NCBI GenBank assembly: GCA_030674155.1
Contig: CM060318.1
Location: forward strand, 74,329,590 to 74,393,589
Source: Stramonita haemastoma
Lineage: Eukaryota; Mollusca; Gastropoda; Neogastropoda; Muricidae
Length of the DNA: 64,000 nucleotides
Direction of reading: 5' to 3'
Part shown: positions 52,690 to 63,904 of the stretch, piece by piece
How positions within the stretch are numbered: position 1 is the first letter of the stretch
How the letters are laid out: the number at the start of each line of letters is the position of its first letter
Notes under the pieces: model-generated
Seen by the model: the letters and a program-made list of their open reading frames with translations, nothing else
Told to the model about the DNA's origin: nothing
Database searches by the model: none
Translations under genes and position numbers: made by a program

Positions 52690-53062
52690 AACGTTCAAAT
52701 GGAAACGTTTGTATTTATTTATTTTATTTATTTATTCTTTCATATCGAGGATAATGGAATAAGCAATCATATGCTTTTTTACATCCAGTCCCTGTGTGTA
52801 TGCAGTATTGTAAATGTCATCTGTTCCCACAAGCGCATGATGGCCTACTCTTAAGAAAAGCGGAACAGGATTTAATGTTTGCGCAAGATGTTCTGCATGC
52901 GTTCATACACGGGACCTCGGTTTATAGTCTCATCCAAAAGACTTTTGGGGGGAGTGCAGTCCACACTGATGTTAACTCCAGAGGAGAAATCCCTTGACCA
53001 GGAATCGAACCCGGGTCATCAAATTGCAAGCGCAATGTTCTGATCACTAGGCTATATCCCAT
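52690..53062 (-). mobile_element. SINE family 1, full-length
   Basis: The minus-strand copy starts tatagcctagtgatcagaac attgcgcttgc and has an exact box B GGTTCGATTCC in gacccgggttcgattcctgg. The body runs through ggactggatgtaaaaaagc to a TTTA-rich tail at 52710-52738. It is the cleanest full-length copy. Confidence 0.93.
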
Positions 53063-53112
53063 ATATATGAGTTGTGTGTATGTCTTCAGACATATGCAAT
53101 GCACTCACACAC

Positions 53113-53200
53113 ATCTTGCACACACACACACACATACACATACATATACATACATACATACACATAAATATGCATGCACATGCATGCACGCTCACACACA

Positions 53201-53292
<92 letters not shown>
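53113..53292. repeat. (CA)n microsatellite
   Basis: CA and ATAC units; the last 90 bp are pure CA, ending 18 bp from the e9 donor. Confidence 0.97.
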
Positions 53293-53294
<2 letters not shown>

Positions 53295-53310
53295 GAAGAC
53301 AAACACTGAC

Positions 53311-53507
53311 TGGTGAAGCCCAAATCAGGGCCATAGGTGCCGATAGGGCAGGGGTTGAGGATGCCCGAAGCCTGGCTGCCCACACAGTAGAACCCTCGGG
53401 ACAGTCTTGACCATCGTTAGCTGACCCATCAGGACAGAACTTGCCTGCCGGGCAGGGTACACACTGTGTGGCACTGGTGGCATTGGTGTCCGTGAGGTAC
53501 GTCCCAC
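53311..53507 (-). CDS. e9, GCC2/GCC3-type modules, one frame break
   Basis: The exon reads GTYLTDTNATSATQCVPCPA and KFCPDGSANDGQDCPEG, then the frame changes at a C3 run (53393-53395). The second frame reads FYCVGSQASGILNPCPIG and TYGPDLGFT. A single missing base explains the break and restores phase 1 to 1. Acceptor ttccacag, donor cacca|gtcagt. Confidence 0.82.
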
Positions 53508-54045
53508 CTGTGGAAAATTTGTACTGATATGTTCATCCTGTTTGATGCAGAATAAAAAAAAAGAAAAAAAAAGAAATGAACTGAAAAGCTTGTTGGTTTA
53601 TTTCTGTTAATTGTAGATGGTTGAGGGTTGGGGTTTTGGGGGGTTTTTTTTGGTTTTCAGTCTTTATTTGAAGAGTTTTTTTTTTTTTTAATGTAACCTT
53701 TTTTTTTTTCTATTTGCACACTTTGAAATATGTGTTGTCTTTTCGAAGTGAAAACATACAGGAATGATTTGTTTTTTGTTTGTTGTCTGTTGTTGATTTC
53801 TGTTTCTTTTACCAGCCACAGATGACACGAGATTTGAAAAGTTCTTTGAAGCCTTGTACACAACATTTTTTAGAAATTAACAAAAACAAAATATTTTAAA
53901 AGATGTAACTTTGGTTGTTGTTTTTCTTTTTAACTAAAAACATAACTATCAAAATTTTTCTGCATTCATCGGTACATGAGTATCTCTGGGTATCATAAAA
54001 GTGAGGAAATCTTTAAGAATACACACAAATCCACACATACACCCA
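53508..54045. other. Intron e8/e9, first part, nothing recognised
   Basis: T-rich intronic sequence with several T-runs. No exon seen. Confidence 0.55.
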
Positions 54046-54049
54046 CCCT

Positions 54050-54106
<57 letters not shown>

Positions 54107-54242
54107 CACAAACACACACACACTAACACACTAACACACACACACACTAACACACTAACACACACACACACACACACATACACATTCTTACACACACACA
54201 CACACTACACACACACACACACACACACTAACACACACACAC

Positions 54243-54295
<53 letters not shown>
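54050..54295. repeat. (CA)n and (ACACTA)n array
   Basis: CA tracts with ACTAACAC units between, ending about 45 bp from the e8 donor. Confidence 0.96.
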
Positions 54296-54339
54296 CAGCA
54301 GACCAGAACACAAAGGACAAAAGCCAGCGGGTGACTGAC

Positions 54340-54447
54340 CAGGGCAGGGGTACTGGGTGGCCTGTCGTGTGCCGGTCAGACAGTAGTGACCAGCTGGACA
54401 TCCAAAACCTGAGTAGTCCTCCACTCCTGGCCCCGTGCAGTAATAGC
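54340..54447 (-). CDS. e8, GCC2/GCC3-type module
   Basis: The exon reads GYYCTGPGVEDYSGFGCPAG and HYCLTGTRQATQYPCPG. Acceptor gtgtgcag, donor ccctg|gtcagt, phase 1 to 1. The acceptor and the first bases (GCTATTACTGCAC) are repeated many times in the 54448-55640 array, so this is the copy that continues into a full module. Confidence 0.86.
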
Positions 54448-55650
54448 CTGCACACCCACCATCACAATGACCATCATCACCACAAATGTCATCATCATCA
54501 TGGTAATAGCAGTAATGTGCACTAATAGCTTGAACATCCACCATCACAATCATCATCACAAATATCATCATGGTAATAACAGTAATGTGCAGTAATAGCC
54601 TGCACATCCACTATCACAATGACCAACATCATCATCATCACAACTATCATCATTATCATGGTAATAGCAGTAATGTGCAGTAATAGCCTACACACCCACC
54701 ATCACAATGACCATCACAACTGTCATCATCATGGTAATAGCAGTAACGTGCAGTAATAGCCTACACACCCACCATCACAATGACCATCATCATCACAACT
54801 GTCATCATCATCATGGTAATAGCAGTAACGTGCAGTAATAGCCTGAACATTCACCATTACAATCATCATCACCACAAACTGTCATCATGGTAATAACAGT
54901 ATTGTGTAGTAATAGCCTGAACACCCACCATCACATTCCCATCATCACCACAAACTGTGATCATCATCATGGTAATAACAACAATGAGTAGTAATAGCCT
55001 GAACATTCACCATTAAAATCATCATCATCACAAACTTTCATCATCATGGTATAACAACAATGATAGTAATATAGCCTGAACATTCACCATTACAATCATC
55101 ATCATCACAACTGTCATCATCATGGTAATAAAAACAATGAGTAGATAATAGCCTGAAACATCCACCATCACAATCATCATCACCACAACTGTCATTATCG
55201 TGATGGTAATAACGAGAAGTAATAGCCTACACATCCACCATCACAATCACCATCACTACAACTGTCATCATCATTATGGTAATAGCAGTAATGTGCAGTA
55301 ATAGCCTACACACCCACCATCACAATGACACCATCATCACAAACTGTCATCATCATCATGGTAATAACAGTAATGTGCAGTAATAGCCTACACACCCACC
55401 ATCACAATGACCACATCATCACAACTGTCATCATCACATGGTAATAACAGTAATGTGCAGTAATAGCCTACACATCCACCACACAACACCACACCACAAA
55501 CTGTCATCATCAAGGTAATAACAGTAGCGAGCAATAATAGCCTAAACATCCACACCATCACCGCCACAACTATTACCATCATGGTAATAACAAAAAGTGT
55601 AGTAAAAAAGCCTGAACATTCACCATCACAATCACCATCATCACCACCAC
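54442..55650 (-). repeat. ~70-85-bp minisatellite spanning the e8 acceptor
   Basis: About 15 copies. On the minus strand each carries gatggtgggtgtgcag| GCTATTACTGCAC, the e8 acceptor and first exonic bases, followed by an ATC/ATG-rich spacer. Copies vary in the number of ATC triplets. Confidence 0.94.
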
Positions 55651-55852
55651 AACTACATAGCATGCATGGGTGCGTGGGTGATGGCATGTGTGCGTACGTG
55701 ATCATGCATGTGCATGGGTATGTTTGTGGTTCCATAACCCACTGAATACTGACATTAACTGATAAATCACTACTAAATCTCACAACAGGACCAAAAAAAA
55801 CATTAAAATTTTTTTAAAAAATAATTTTAATCAATCCCAAAACCGTGTTTAC

Positions 55853-56088
55853 CAGCAGGGCAGAGCGTGCAGTCTTGCTCAGAGTCGGAGCCGTTAAAAG
55901 GGTTGTAGGTGCCGGAGGGGCAGGGCTGGAAGTCTTTGCCGTCACACCACCCCCCCTTGGCGCAGGCCCCTGCAGGGGGTCTGTCCATGACGGTGCCAGC
56001 AGGGCAGGTGAAGCCCAGGCTGCAGGGGGAGCAGTGAGCGCTACGCCGGTGGAGTAGTATCCTGCCGGGCACTGGGTCTTGCTGGACG
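55853..56088 (-). CDS. e7, GCC2/GCC3-type modules, one frame break
   Basis: The exon begins SSKTQCPAGYYSTG and then shifts frame near 56046-56047. The other frame continues HCSPCSLGFTCPAGTVMDRP, GWCDGKDFQPCPSGTYNP and CTLCPAG. One base seems to be missing from a short G/C run; with it, the length fits phase 1 to 1. Acceptor gttcacag, donor gctg|gtaaac. A 30-bp tandem array lies just upstream of the acceptor. Confidence 0.8.
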
Positions 56089-56111
56089 CTGTGAACAGAA
56101 AGCTCTGGTCA

Positions 56112-57042
56112 GGATGTGGAGGGTTTGTTTGTGTTTCTTTTGTGTACTATGTGGAGGTTTTGTATTTCTTTGTGTACTATGTGGAGGTTTTGTATATCTT
56201 TTGTGTACTATGTGGAGGGTTGGTTTGTGTTTCTTTGTGTACTATGCAGGAGGTATTGTATTCCTTGTGTGTACTATGTGGAGGGTTTGTTTGTGTTCTT
56301 TTGTGTACATATGTGGAGGTTTTTGTATTTCTTTGTGTACTATGTGGAGGTTTTGTATTTCTTTGTGTACTATGTGGAGGTTGTTGTGTTTCTTTTGTGT
56401 ACTATGTGGAGGTTTTGTATTTCTTTTGTGTACTATATGGAGGTTTTGTATTTCTATGTGTACTTGTGGAGGTTTTGTGTTTCTTTTGTGTACCATGTGG
56501 AGGTTTTGTGTTTCTTTGTGTACTATGTGGAGGTTTTGTATTTCTTTGTGTACTATGTGGAGGTTTTGTGTTTCTTTTGTGTACTATGTGGAGGTTTTGT
56601 ATTTCTATGTGTACTATGTGGAGGTTTTGTATTTCTTTTGTGTACTATGTGGAGGTTTTGTATTTCTTTGTGTACTATGTGGAGGTTTTGTATTTCTATG
56701 TGTACTATGTGGAGGTTTTGTATTTCTTTGTGTACTATGTGGAGGTTTTGTATTTCTATGTGTACTATGTGGAGGTTTTGTATTTCTATGTGTACTATGT
56801 GGAGGTTTTGTATTTCTTTTGTGTACTATGTGGAGGTTTTGTATTTCTTTTTTGTACTATGTGGAGGTTTTGTATTTCTATGTGTACTATGTGGAGGTTT
56901 TGTATTTCTTTTGTGTACTATGTGGAGGATTTGTATTTCTTTTGTGTACTATGTGGAGGTTTTGTATTTCTTTGTGTACTATGTGGAGGTTTTGTATTTC
57001 TTTGTGTACTATGTGGAGGTTTTGTATTTCTTTGTATACTGA
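56112..57042. repeat. 30-bp minisatellite upstream of the e7 acceptor
   Basis: About 31 copies of tactatgtggaggttttgta tttctttgtg. It starts 24 bp from the acceptor and does not include it. All three + strand frames are open, giving long meaningless reading frames. Confidence 0.97.
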
Positions 57043-57119
57043 TGTCATTTGAGGTTGGAGTTTTGGTGTATTTTTGTGTGAGTTTTTTTGTGAGTGGAAT
57101 AGATATTGATTTTAGTTGA

Positions 57120-57260
57120 GAAATACACACATGCATGCATGCATGCACAGACGCATGTATGCACATGCATGCACACACACACACATAGACAAACACATAC
57201 ACACACACGTGCATGCACATGCATGCACACACACACACACACACAAACACACACACCTTT
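57120..57260. repeat. (CATG/CA)n microsatellite
   Basis: CATGCATGCA and CACACA units with interruptions. Confidence 0.93.
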
Positions 57261-57690
57261 TTCTATAAATGAATATCTACTATCACTACTGCTATCATTG
57301 CAACTATTCATTTCATCATTAGCGATTTTACCAGCTAAATATTCAACCACCATACTTGTTACACATTAGCAAGTAAGATCCCTGACCTTTGTACCTCAAA
57401 ATCTGCATGGTGCTATAGACAGTTCACAACCAAAAGACATGCACTCACAGATAACAGGATTAAACAACATCAAGCAAATACACATTTCAGCTCACTTTAC
57501 CCTCTGTTGTAAGCATATATCTATACTTAAAAATAACAACCACCCAAACTACTTTAACAACACAAACCATAACCTGCAGCAACAAGTTTAGAGCTTCTGT
57601 TGTACTCTGTCAATAGAAAAAACAAAACACAAACAAAACTATATATAAAAAAAAAGAGATATGGTTTTCATTGGGGTTTTTTTGGTTTTG
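57261..57690. other. Intron e6/e7, middle part, nothing recognised
   Basis: AT-rich intronic sequence with no supported feature. Confidence 0.55.
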
Positions 57691-57694
57691 TTTG

Positions 57695-57780
57695 TTTGTT
57701 CCTCAGCTAAAGCTCCTAGGTTCATCAATGGTGAGATTTACTGTTTGCAACCATTTTAACTCACCATTAAGGTACATGGG
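57695..57780 (-). repeat. Dispersed repeat family 4, inverted copy
   Basis: Reads gttcctcagctaaagctcct, aggttcatcaatggtgagat and ttgcaaccattttaactcac, the reverse complement of the 51975 copy. Confidence 0.75.
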
Positions 57781-57784
57781 AATA

Positions 57785-57945
<161 letters not shown>

Positions 57946-57989
57946 CAAACACAAAATACATGCGATGATAGAAATGTATAGAGAATCAG

Positions 57990-58105
57990 CATACTCAAAC
58001 ATGACAGGAGTTACCTTTGGTGTCGGGGCAGAAGTACCCAGCCTCACATGACTCAAACATCACTCACCTTTGGTGTCAGGGCAGAAGTATCCAGCCTCAC
58101 AGGCA
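57990..58105 (-). repeat. Duplication of the e6 3' end and donor
   Basis: The words acctttggtgtcRgggcagaagtaYccagcctcaca occur at about 58014-58050 and again at the true exon end (58066-58101). The outer copy therefore also has an exon-like end and a GTAACT donor. A third, shorter match (actcaaacatgacattacct taggtgtcag) lies upstream at 58373-58402. Confidence 0.9.
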
Positions 58106-58251
58106 GTGCAGTTGACACTCCTGGCCGCGCTGTAGTAGCCAGTGGAGCAGAGTTCTGGGCCCTTGTCAGTGTGCGGACACTTGAACCCCTCAGGGCAATT
58201 GGTGCAGGCTAGTGCTCCTCCTAGAGAGTAGTCCCCCGCACTGCAGGATTT
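58068..58251 (-). CDS. e6, GCC2/GCC3-type modules
   Basis: The exon encodes KSCSAGDYSLGGALACTNCP, EGFKCPHTDKGPELCSTGYY and SVNCTACEAGYFCPDTK. Acceptor tatttcag, donor caaag|gtgagt, phase 0 to 1. Its last 35 bases and donor are copied again at about 58010-58052, and a weaker donor copy lies upstream at about 58373-58402. Confidence 0.87.
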
Positions 58252-58402
58252 CTGAAATAGAAGAATCATATTCTGGATTAGTCAAGTCTTCTACTGGTAC
58301 TCTGTCAATAAAAAATATAACAAATGTTACAATGATGGGATTAAGAGAGAAACAGCGTATTGCCAGAATAGACTCAAACATGACATTACCTTAGGTGTCA
58401 GA

Positions 58403-59215
58403 GAGTCTAGACAAATGGGAATCTAAATTATCAATTTCATTCCTTTTTCCATGCAAGTTACATATTGTTCAAAGACTAAACAGCATCCTCTCTATTTTTT
58501 CCTCTTTTTAGAAACCCAAAACAAATTGCACCCCCAACAAAACAATGCCTGATTGTTCAACTGAATTTAGTACGGTACTCCAATGAGATAACCCACGTCA
58601 ATCCACCTTTAAATTTTCACGACTGGTTTTCTAAGCTCTCATCATTGAAACTTTGACTTCCATCAATTGTGTATTATACCTCTTTTCCTGGTAATATATA
58701 TTTAGAATTACTGTCACTGTTTTAGAGCACACTACCTTTTGTGTTTGCTATACAATTTATATTATATGAACAACGGTTTAAACGTACGGATTCAGCTGAT
58801 GAAAATAATGTATACTACCTGGAAAAAAAGTCAGATGACTGACAACCAATTAGAAACTAATCAGAGACTTTGGCCTGAGCTTTTGCCTTTTGAATAAGTC
58901 ATTCAACTGCATAAAATCCGAATAAATCAAAATGAAAAAAGGGTTTTCTTGCATTCAAGACTGATAGTATCTTCTTTCCCTTTCTGCCAGACATAATGAC
59001 ACAAGCATAGTTTTAGCTGCAGGGCTCAATTTTCAGAAAAAAATTGAGACTTTAATTACCATGAACTGTGACAATTTAAAATTCGGTTAAAGAGTATCAG
59101 AGCTGATTAATGAGTTAAATGTAAGATCCACACATTACACAACATCCAACATTTTCCCCTCAACAGAAAATTTGACCCCCATGTGAATAAATATGTACAG
59201 TCCCAATACTCATGC
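58403..59215. other. Intron e5/e6, nothing recognised
   Basis: About 800 bp of AT-rich sequence with no exon, microsatellite or dispersed repeat that I recognise. It is the longest repeat-free stretch in the window. Confidence 0.6.
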
Positions 59216-59535
59216 TTCTTTCAATGAGCAGCCAACACAATGTGGAGACATTGTCCACACTCCTTACTTATACAGTTGCTGACTACTGACCCCCATATGA
59301 ATAAGCATACATGTACAGTCCACTCATATCTCATGAAAAAAAAAAAAAAAAATGGGTAGGTGCTGCACTTGTGGCGACGCCTCTCCCCAGGGAGAGCAGC
59401 CCGAATTTCACACAGAGAATCTGCTGTGACATAAAGTGGTATAAAATAAATAAAATGCTTCTCAATGATACAATGACGCGTGCTGAACCCAATGTGGACA
59501 ATCCATGCCAATGACGTACAACACAATGTAGCTGG
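59216..59535. other. Intron e5/e6, right part
   Basis: Two similar phrases (acccccatgtgaataaatatgtacagtcc at about 59174 and acccccatatgaataagcat acatgtacagtcc at about 59289) and an A15 run. Part (59360-59435) resembles 40010-40090. Confidence 0.5.
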
Positions 59536-59550
59536 CCACACTACTCACAC

Positions 59551-59677
59551 TGTTGGTGAGCTGGCGCTGGGACACTCAAAGCCTGCAGGACACTGTGTGC
59601 AGGAGGTGGCGTTGCTGGGTGCATACCACCCGGAACTGCAGGTCACCTGGGTACTGGTAGTGGTGGAGGGGCAGGCA
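59551..59677 (-). CDS. e5, GCC2/GCC3-type module
   Basis: The exon encodes ACPSTTTSTQVTCSSGWYAP and SCTQCPAGFECPSASSPT. Two donors overlap in aacagtgtgagt. Only the upstream one (aca|gtgtga) gives the phase 0 end that e6 needs, so I chose it; the other would move the end to 59549. The acceptor is gtctgcag and the entry is phase 2. Confidence 0.8.
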
Positions 59678-59711
59678 CTGCAGACAACAACCATGCAGGT
59701 AAATCACTCTC

Positions 59712-60030
<319 letters not shown>

Positions 60031-60309
60031 GCATGCATGTTCAAGAGTATGTATCTGTAGCATATACATGGCAGAGGCTGTTTCTCCCAACAGACAGTTC
60101 TACTTACTCATGATTATTCTCAATAAGCAGTCATAATGCTTTACACACAACTCCATTTAACAATCATATGGTTACAGATCCCAAGTTTTTTCTCTGTATA
60201 AATAACTATCACACAACAGCAAACTTCCAGTATTCAATGTATTTTCAACTATCACGAAATAGGTGCTCCTACTGCCAGATTTTTAATTAATACAATGTAA
60301 AGTCTCAGT

Positions 60310-60600
60310 ATTTTACATCATGCGATTCAAAATCTCAAGTTTTCAGCACATATATACAATGCAAAATCTTACCTTTTTCACTACACTACTTCATGCAAAA
60401 TGCAATCTTTTTCACCACACACTATGCAAAATCTCACCTTTTCACTACACACTATGCAAACTTCAACCTTCCACCACATACACACTACACAAAATCTCAG
60501 TATTTTCACCACATACCAGGCAAACTTCAGTCTTCCACCATGTACATACATACAAGACAAAACCTCAGTCTTGTTCACAACATCCAACAGACACCACCAG
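60310..60600. repeat. Degenerate ~30-bp tandem repeat next to the e4 donor
   Basis: About eight copies of atgcaaaatctcaccttttc accacacact. On the minus strand each has gaaaagGTGAGATTTTG, a strong donor-like word; some units read caaacttcaaccttccacca, close to the true exon end ctaccttccagcagg. Confidence 0.85.
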
Positions 60601-60620
60601 CGCTTCCACAGCCTGCCTAC

Positions 60621-60899
60621 CTTCCAGCAGGACAGAGGGTGCAGGAGGTCTGCTGTCCCGTGGAGTAAGAGCCAGTGGCGCAGGCGATCTGCGTGTCGCT
60701 GTCGGTCTGAGGACAGGCAAAGCCAGGAGGGCAGTCTGTGCACGCTGTGGAGCCCGCCAGAGAGTAGGTGCCCGACACGCAGGAGACGATGCCCGAGCCA
60801 TCCGTGTTGGGGCACTTCTGGCCTGCCGGGCACACGGTGCAGGAGGCAGCCCCACCTGCGGAGTAGGACCCTGACGCGCAGTTGTACTCCAGTGCTTCC
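60621..60899 (-). CDS. e4, GCC2/GCC3-type modules, three copies
   Basis: The exon encodes EALEYNCASGSYSAGGAASC, CTVCPAGQKCPNTDGSG, GTYSLAGSTACTDCPPG and GSYSTGQQTSCTLCPAG. The acceptor is TAG (tcccctag), less common than the CAG used elsewhere. The donor is ggaag|gtaggc. Phase 2 to 2. A short tandem repeat array starts just downstream of the donor. Confidence 0.87.
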
Positions 60900-60959
60900 C
60901 TAGGGAGGGGAGAGAATTTCATAGAATGAATCATTAACGACAACAGGAAAGAAGGTGAC

Positions 60960-61220
60960 AAGATGGTTTAGACGTTCATCTACCTAACAAGTAAACTGTG
61001 AGGTTCTGAGTTCATTTCCCAGCCTTGCTTGCCCTTGTTTAGCAGTGTGATGGGAAAATCAAACTGAATGTTAAGTCTTTTGGAGGAGATTCTAAATCAG
61101 ATGGATTTGAGTGCTTACAGACTCGTGCACATCAAAAGAACCCATGACAGTTGAAAATCAGAAAGGGCCAGGAAGTATTCACTGACTGTCCTGAAAAAAT
61201 TGGCGGGTTCAAATCCCAAT
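60960..61220 (+). mobile_element. tRNA-derived SINE, another family
   Basis: Starts acaagatggtttagacgttc atctacc (box A-like), with gaggttctgagttcatttcc (box B-like), then gtgatgggaaaatcaaactg, tcgtgcacatcaaaagaacc catgacagttg. The last block is shared by several invertebrate SINEs from memory. Confidence 0.72.
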
Positions 61221-61224
61221 TGTT

Positions 61225-61345
61225 GCTAATGTCAAAATGCAGCTACCTTCATGGTGGAATGATAAAATGGCAGCATATGCAAACATCTCACCATTGGTGA
61301 ACCTCAGAGCTCTCACTGAGGCATGCCCCCCCCCCCCCCCCCCAA
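61225..61345 (+). repeat. Dispersed repeat family 4, copy ending in C18
   Basis: Reads gtcaaaatgcagctaccttc, atggtggaatgataaaatgg, catctcaccattggtgaacc and tcagagctctcactgaggca, followed by a C18 run (61326-61343). Confidence 0.8.
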
Positions 61346-61752
61346 AAAAAAATGACAACAAAAAAGTAACATTACCCGAAAAAAAGAAAAAAAATTTTAA
61401 GACTAAAAAAAAAACAGAATGTACATTATCTCCATAATGTTAATTTGCCAAAGTGAACAAAACAGTGTAATATAAGTTATCGGCAAAATGTAAAAATACA
61501 ACACTGAAATAAATGGCATACTACAAATCATCTGAAACATGTAACTTATCTACAAAATGTTAAAGTACAGAACTGAATTAAGCAATGAAATGTTGTTGTT
61601 GTTTTTTAAGCAATCAAAGTTCCAAACTGAACTAAACAACTTAGTCTGAATTATCTGCAAAATAGAAAAAAAATCTAATAAATTGCTAACAACAGCACAG
61701 ACACAATGACAACAAAAGACAAAGCTAAAGGCAATACATAACCCAAACTCAC
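61346..61752. other. Intron e3/e4, remainder
   Basis: AT-rich, with a loose repeat of atctgcaaaatgtaaaatac-like words at 61425-61660. No exon seen. Confidence 0.55.
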
Positions 61753-61924
61753 TCTGTATTGGGGCAGTATTTGCCAGCTGGGCAACTGGTACATGTGGTC
61801 TGTCCAGCAATGGAGTAGGTCCCGGCAGCACAGGCTGTGTTCTGTGTGGGGTCAGTGGTGCTCGGACACTGGTATCCACGAGGACATTCCGTGCATGCTG
61901 TCTGACCCGCGGCACTTAGGTAGC
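61753..61924 (-). CDS. e3, GCC2/GCC3-type modules
   Basis: The exon reads GYLSAAGQTACTECPRG, GTYSIAGQTTCTSCPAG and KYCPNTE. Both modules share the AGQTxCTxCPxG core, suggesting recent internal duplication. Acceptor ctcgcag, donor acaga|gtgagt. It enters in phase 1 and leaves in phase 2. Confidence 0.88.
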
Positions 61925-62099
61925 CTGCGAGAGAGAGCAAAAATTGTATGCTTAACTTTGGATTTGTCGGTAGAGACAATGATAATAATACTAAATAATC
62001 ACAACATTGTTGATTTAAAAAAATTGACAAGACAAACTGACAGAAAAAGGAGAGAAAAATACACAGCGACAGAAACTGAGACAAGGACTGATTTAGAAA

Positions 62100-62205
62100 A
62101 AGATAGCAGAGAGACAGACAGACAGATAGATAGAAATACAGACAGACAGATAGAAATACAGACAGACAGATAGAAATACAGACAGACAGACAGACAGACA
62201 GTTAT
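62100..62205. repeat. 20-bp (GACAGACAGATAGAAATACA)n and CAGA array
   Basis: Three to four copies of the 20-bp unit followed by pure CAGA. Confidence 0.95.
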
Positions 62206-62439
62206 TTATACTAGATACGTTATACTAGTTATGTTATACAAGTTATGTTACAGTACACACGCACACACACATACACACACGTACACATGCACCCCCCCCC
62301 ACACACACACACACACAAAAACACACACAAATTCCTCAGAGAGTTACAGAACCAAAAACAAAAAACCCCAACAAAAACAAAAACAAAAACAAAACAAAAA
62401 CAAGCAAAACTTAGAAGAAATCATCATCCACCCCCCTAC

Positions 62440-62586
62440 CTGTTGGACATGAGGTGGGGGAGGCAGAGGTGGAGGGGCACTTGGATCCTGCAGGGCACTG
62501 CTGACACCCAGAGCTGGCGGCATTCAGGCTGTACTCTCCAGGCTGACAGGACACTGGGGCACTTCCCTGGTTCAGGCACTCAAACC
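62440..62586 (-). CDS. e2, GCC2/GCC3-type modules
   Basis: The exon reads [20 protein letters not shown], then [11 protein letters not shown], ending SCPTG. Acceptor gtctctcag, donor aacag|gtaggg, phase 1 to 1. The Gly codon left by e1 joins to give CPAGFEC, supporting both boundaries. Confidence 0.87.
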
Positions 62587-62589
62587 CTG

Positions 62590-63175
<586 letters not shown>

Positions 63176-63198
63176 CCACATACAAAGAAGAACCTCAC

Positions 63199-63411
63199 CA
63201 GCAGGGCAGTCAGTACAGGTGGAGGCATAGCCCAGGGAGTAGGTGCCCGCGGCACAGGGGGTCTGGGCAGAGGGGCTGCAGTAGCTGCCTGCAGCACAGC
63301 CCGTGCAGGTGCCCACCCCCGCGGAGGAGTAGAACCCTGAGGGGCAGTTGGTCTCGCTGGACGACCCCTCCGGGCAGTACTTGCCCGCCGAACAGGTGGT
63401 GCAGGTCATGG
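63199..63411 (-). CDS. e1, GCC2/GCC3-type modules (first exon in window)
   Basis: The exon reads MTCTTCSAGKYCPEG, GTCTGCAAGSYCSP and STCTDCPAG, three closely spaced modules of the short SAG-type. The acceptor is ctctttcag and the donor is gctg|gtgagg. It starts and ends in phase 1, and its last Gly codon is completed by e2. The first codon is split with an upstream exon beyond base 64000, so the Met is internal and not a start. Confidence 0.85.
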
Positions 63412-63469
63412 CTGAAAGAGAAAGGAGGGGTAGGGAGTATAGGAAGGGGGAAGGGAGTTTGTGTATATG

Positions 63470-63588
63470 TGTGTGTGTGGTGGGGGGTGGGGTGTGGGGT
63501 GGGTGGTGTGGGGTGTGGGGTGTGGGGTGTGTGGTGTGTGTGTGTAGTGTGTGTGTGGGTGGTGTGGTGTGTGTGTGTGTGTGTGTGT

Positions 63589-63640
<52 letters not shown>

Positions 63641-63733
63641 TGAGTGTATATGATGTATGTATGGTGTGTGTATTATGCATTATGATTATTATATCATCTA
63701 TATCTTCTATCTATCTATCTCTATCTATCTATC

Positions 63734-63774
<41 letters not shown>

Positions 63775-63803
63775 TTATCAAATGTCATTTTCTTATAAGG
63801 AGA

Positions 63804-63895
<92 letters not shown>
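63470..63895. repeat. GT, TATC and GA arrays
   Basis: G-rich GTGGGG/GT to 63640, (TCTA)n at about 63700-63775, and about 88 bp of pure GA at 63806-63892. Confidence 0.97.
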
Positions 63896-63896
<1 letters not shown>

Positions 63897-63904
63897 ATTG
63901 ACTT

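Noticed and set aside
56079..57119. Plus-strand reading frames of about 310-346 codons
   Set aside because: They are translations of a 30-bp tandem repeat whose length is a multiple of three; all three frames are open and no codon bias or domain is present.
63199..63411. Translation start at the Met of e1
   Set aside because: The codon before it is split by a phase 1 acceptor, so the exon is internal.
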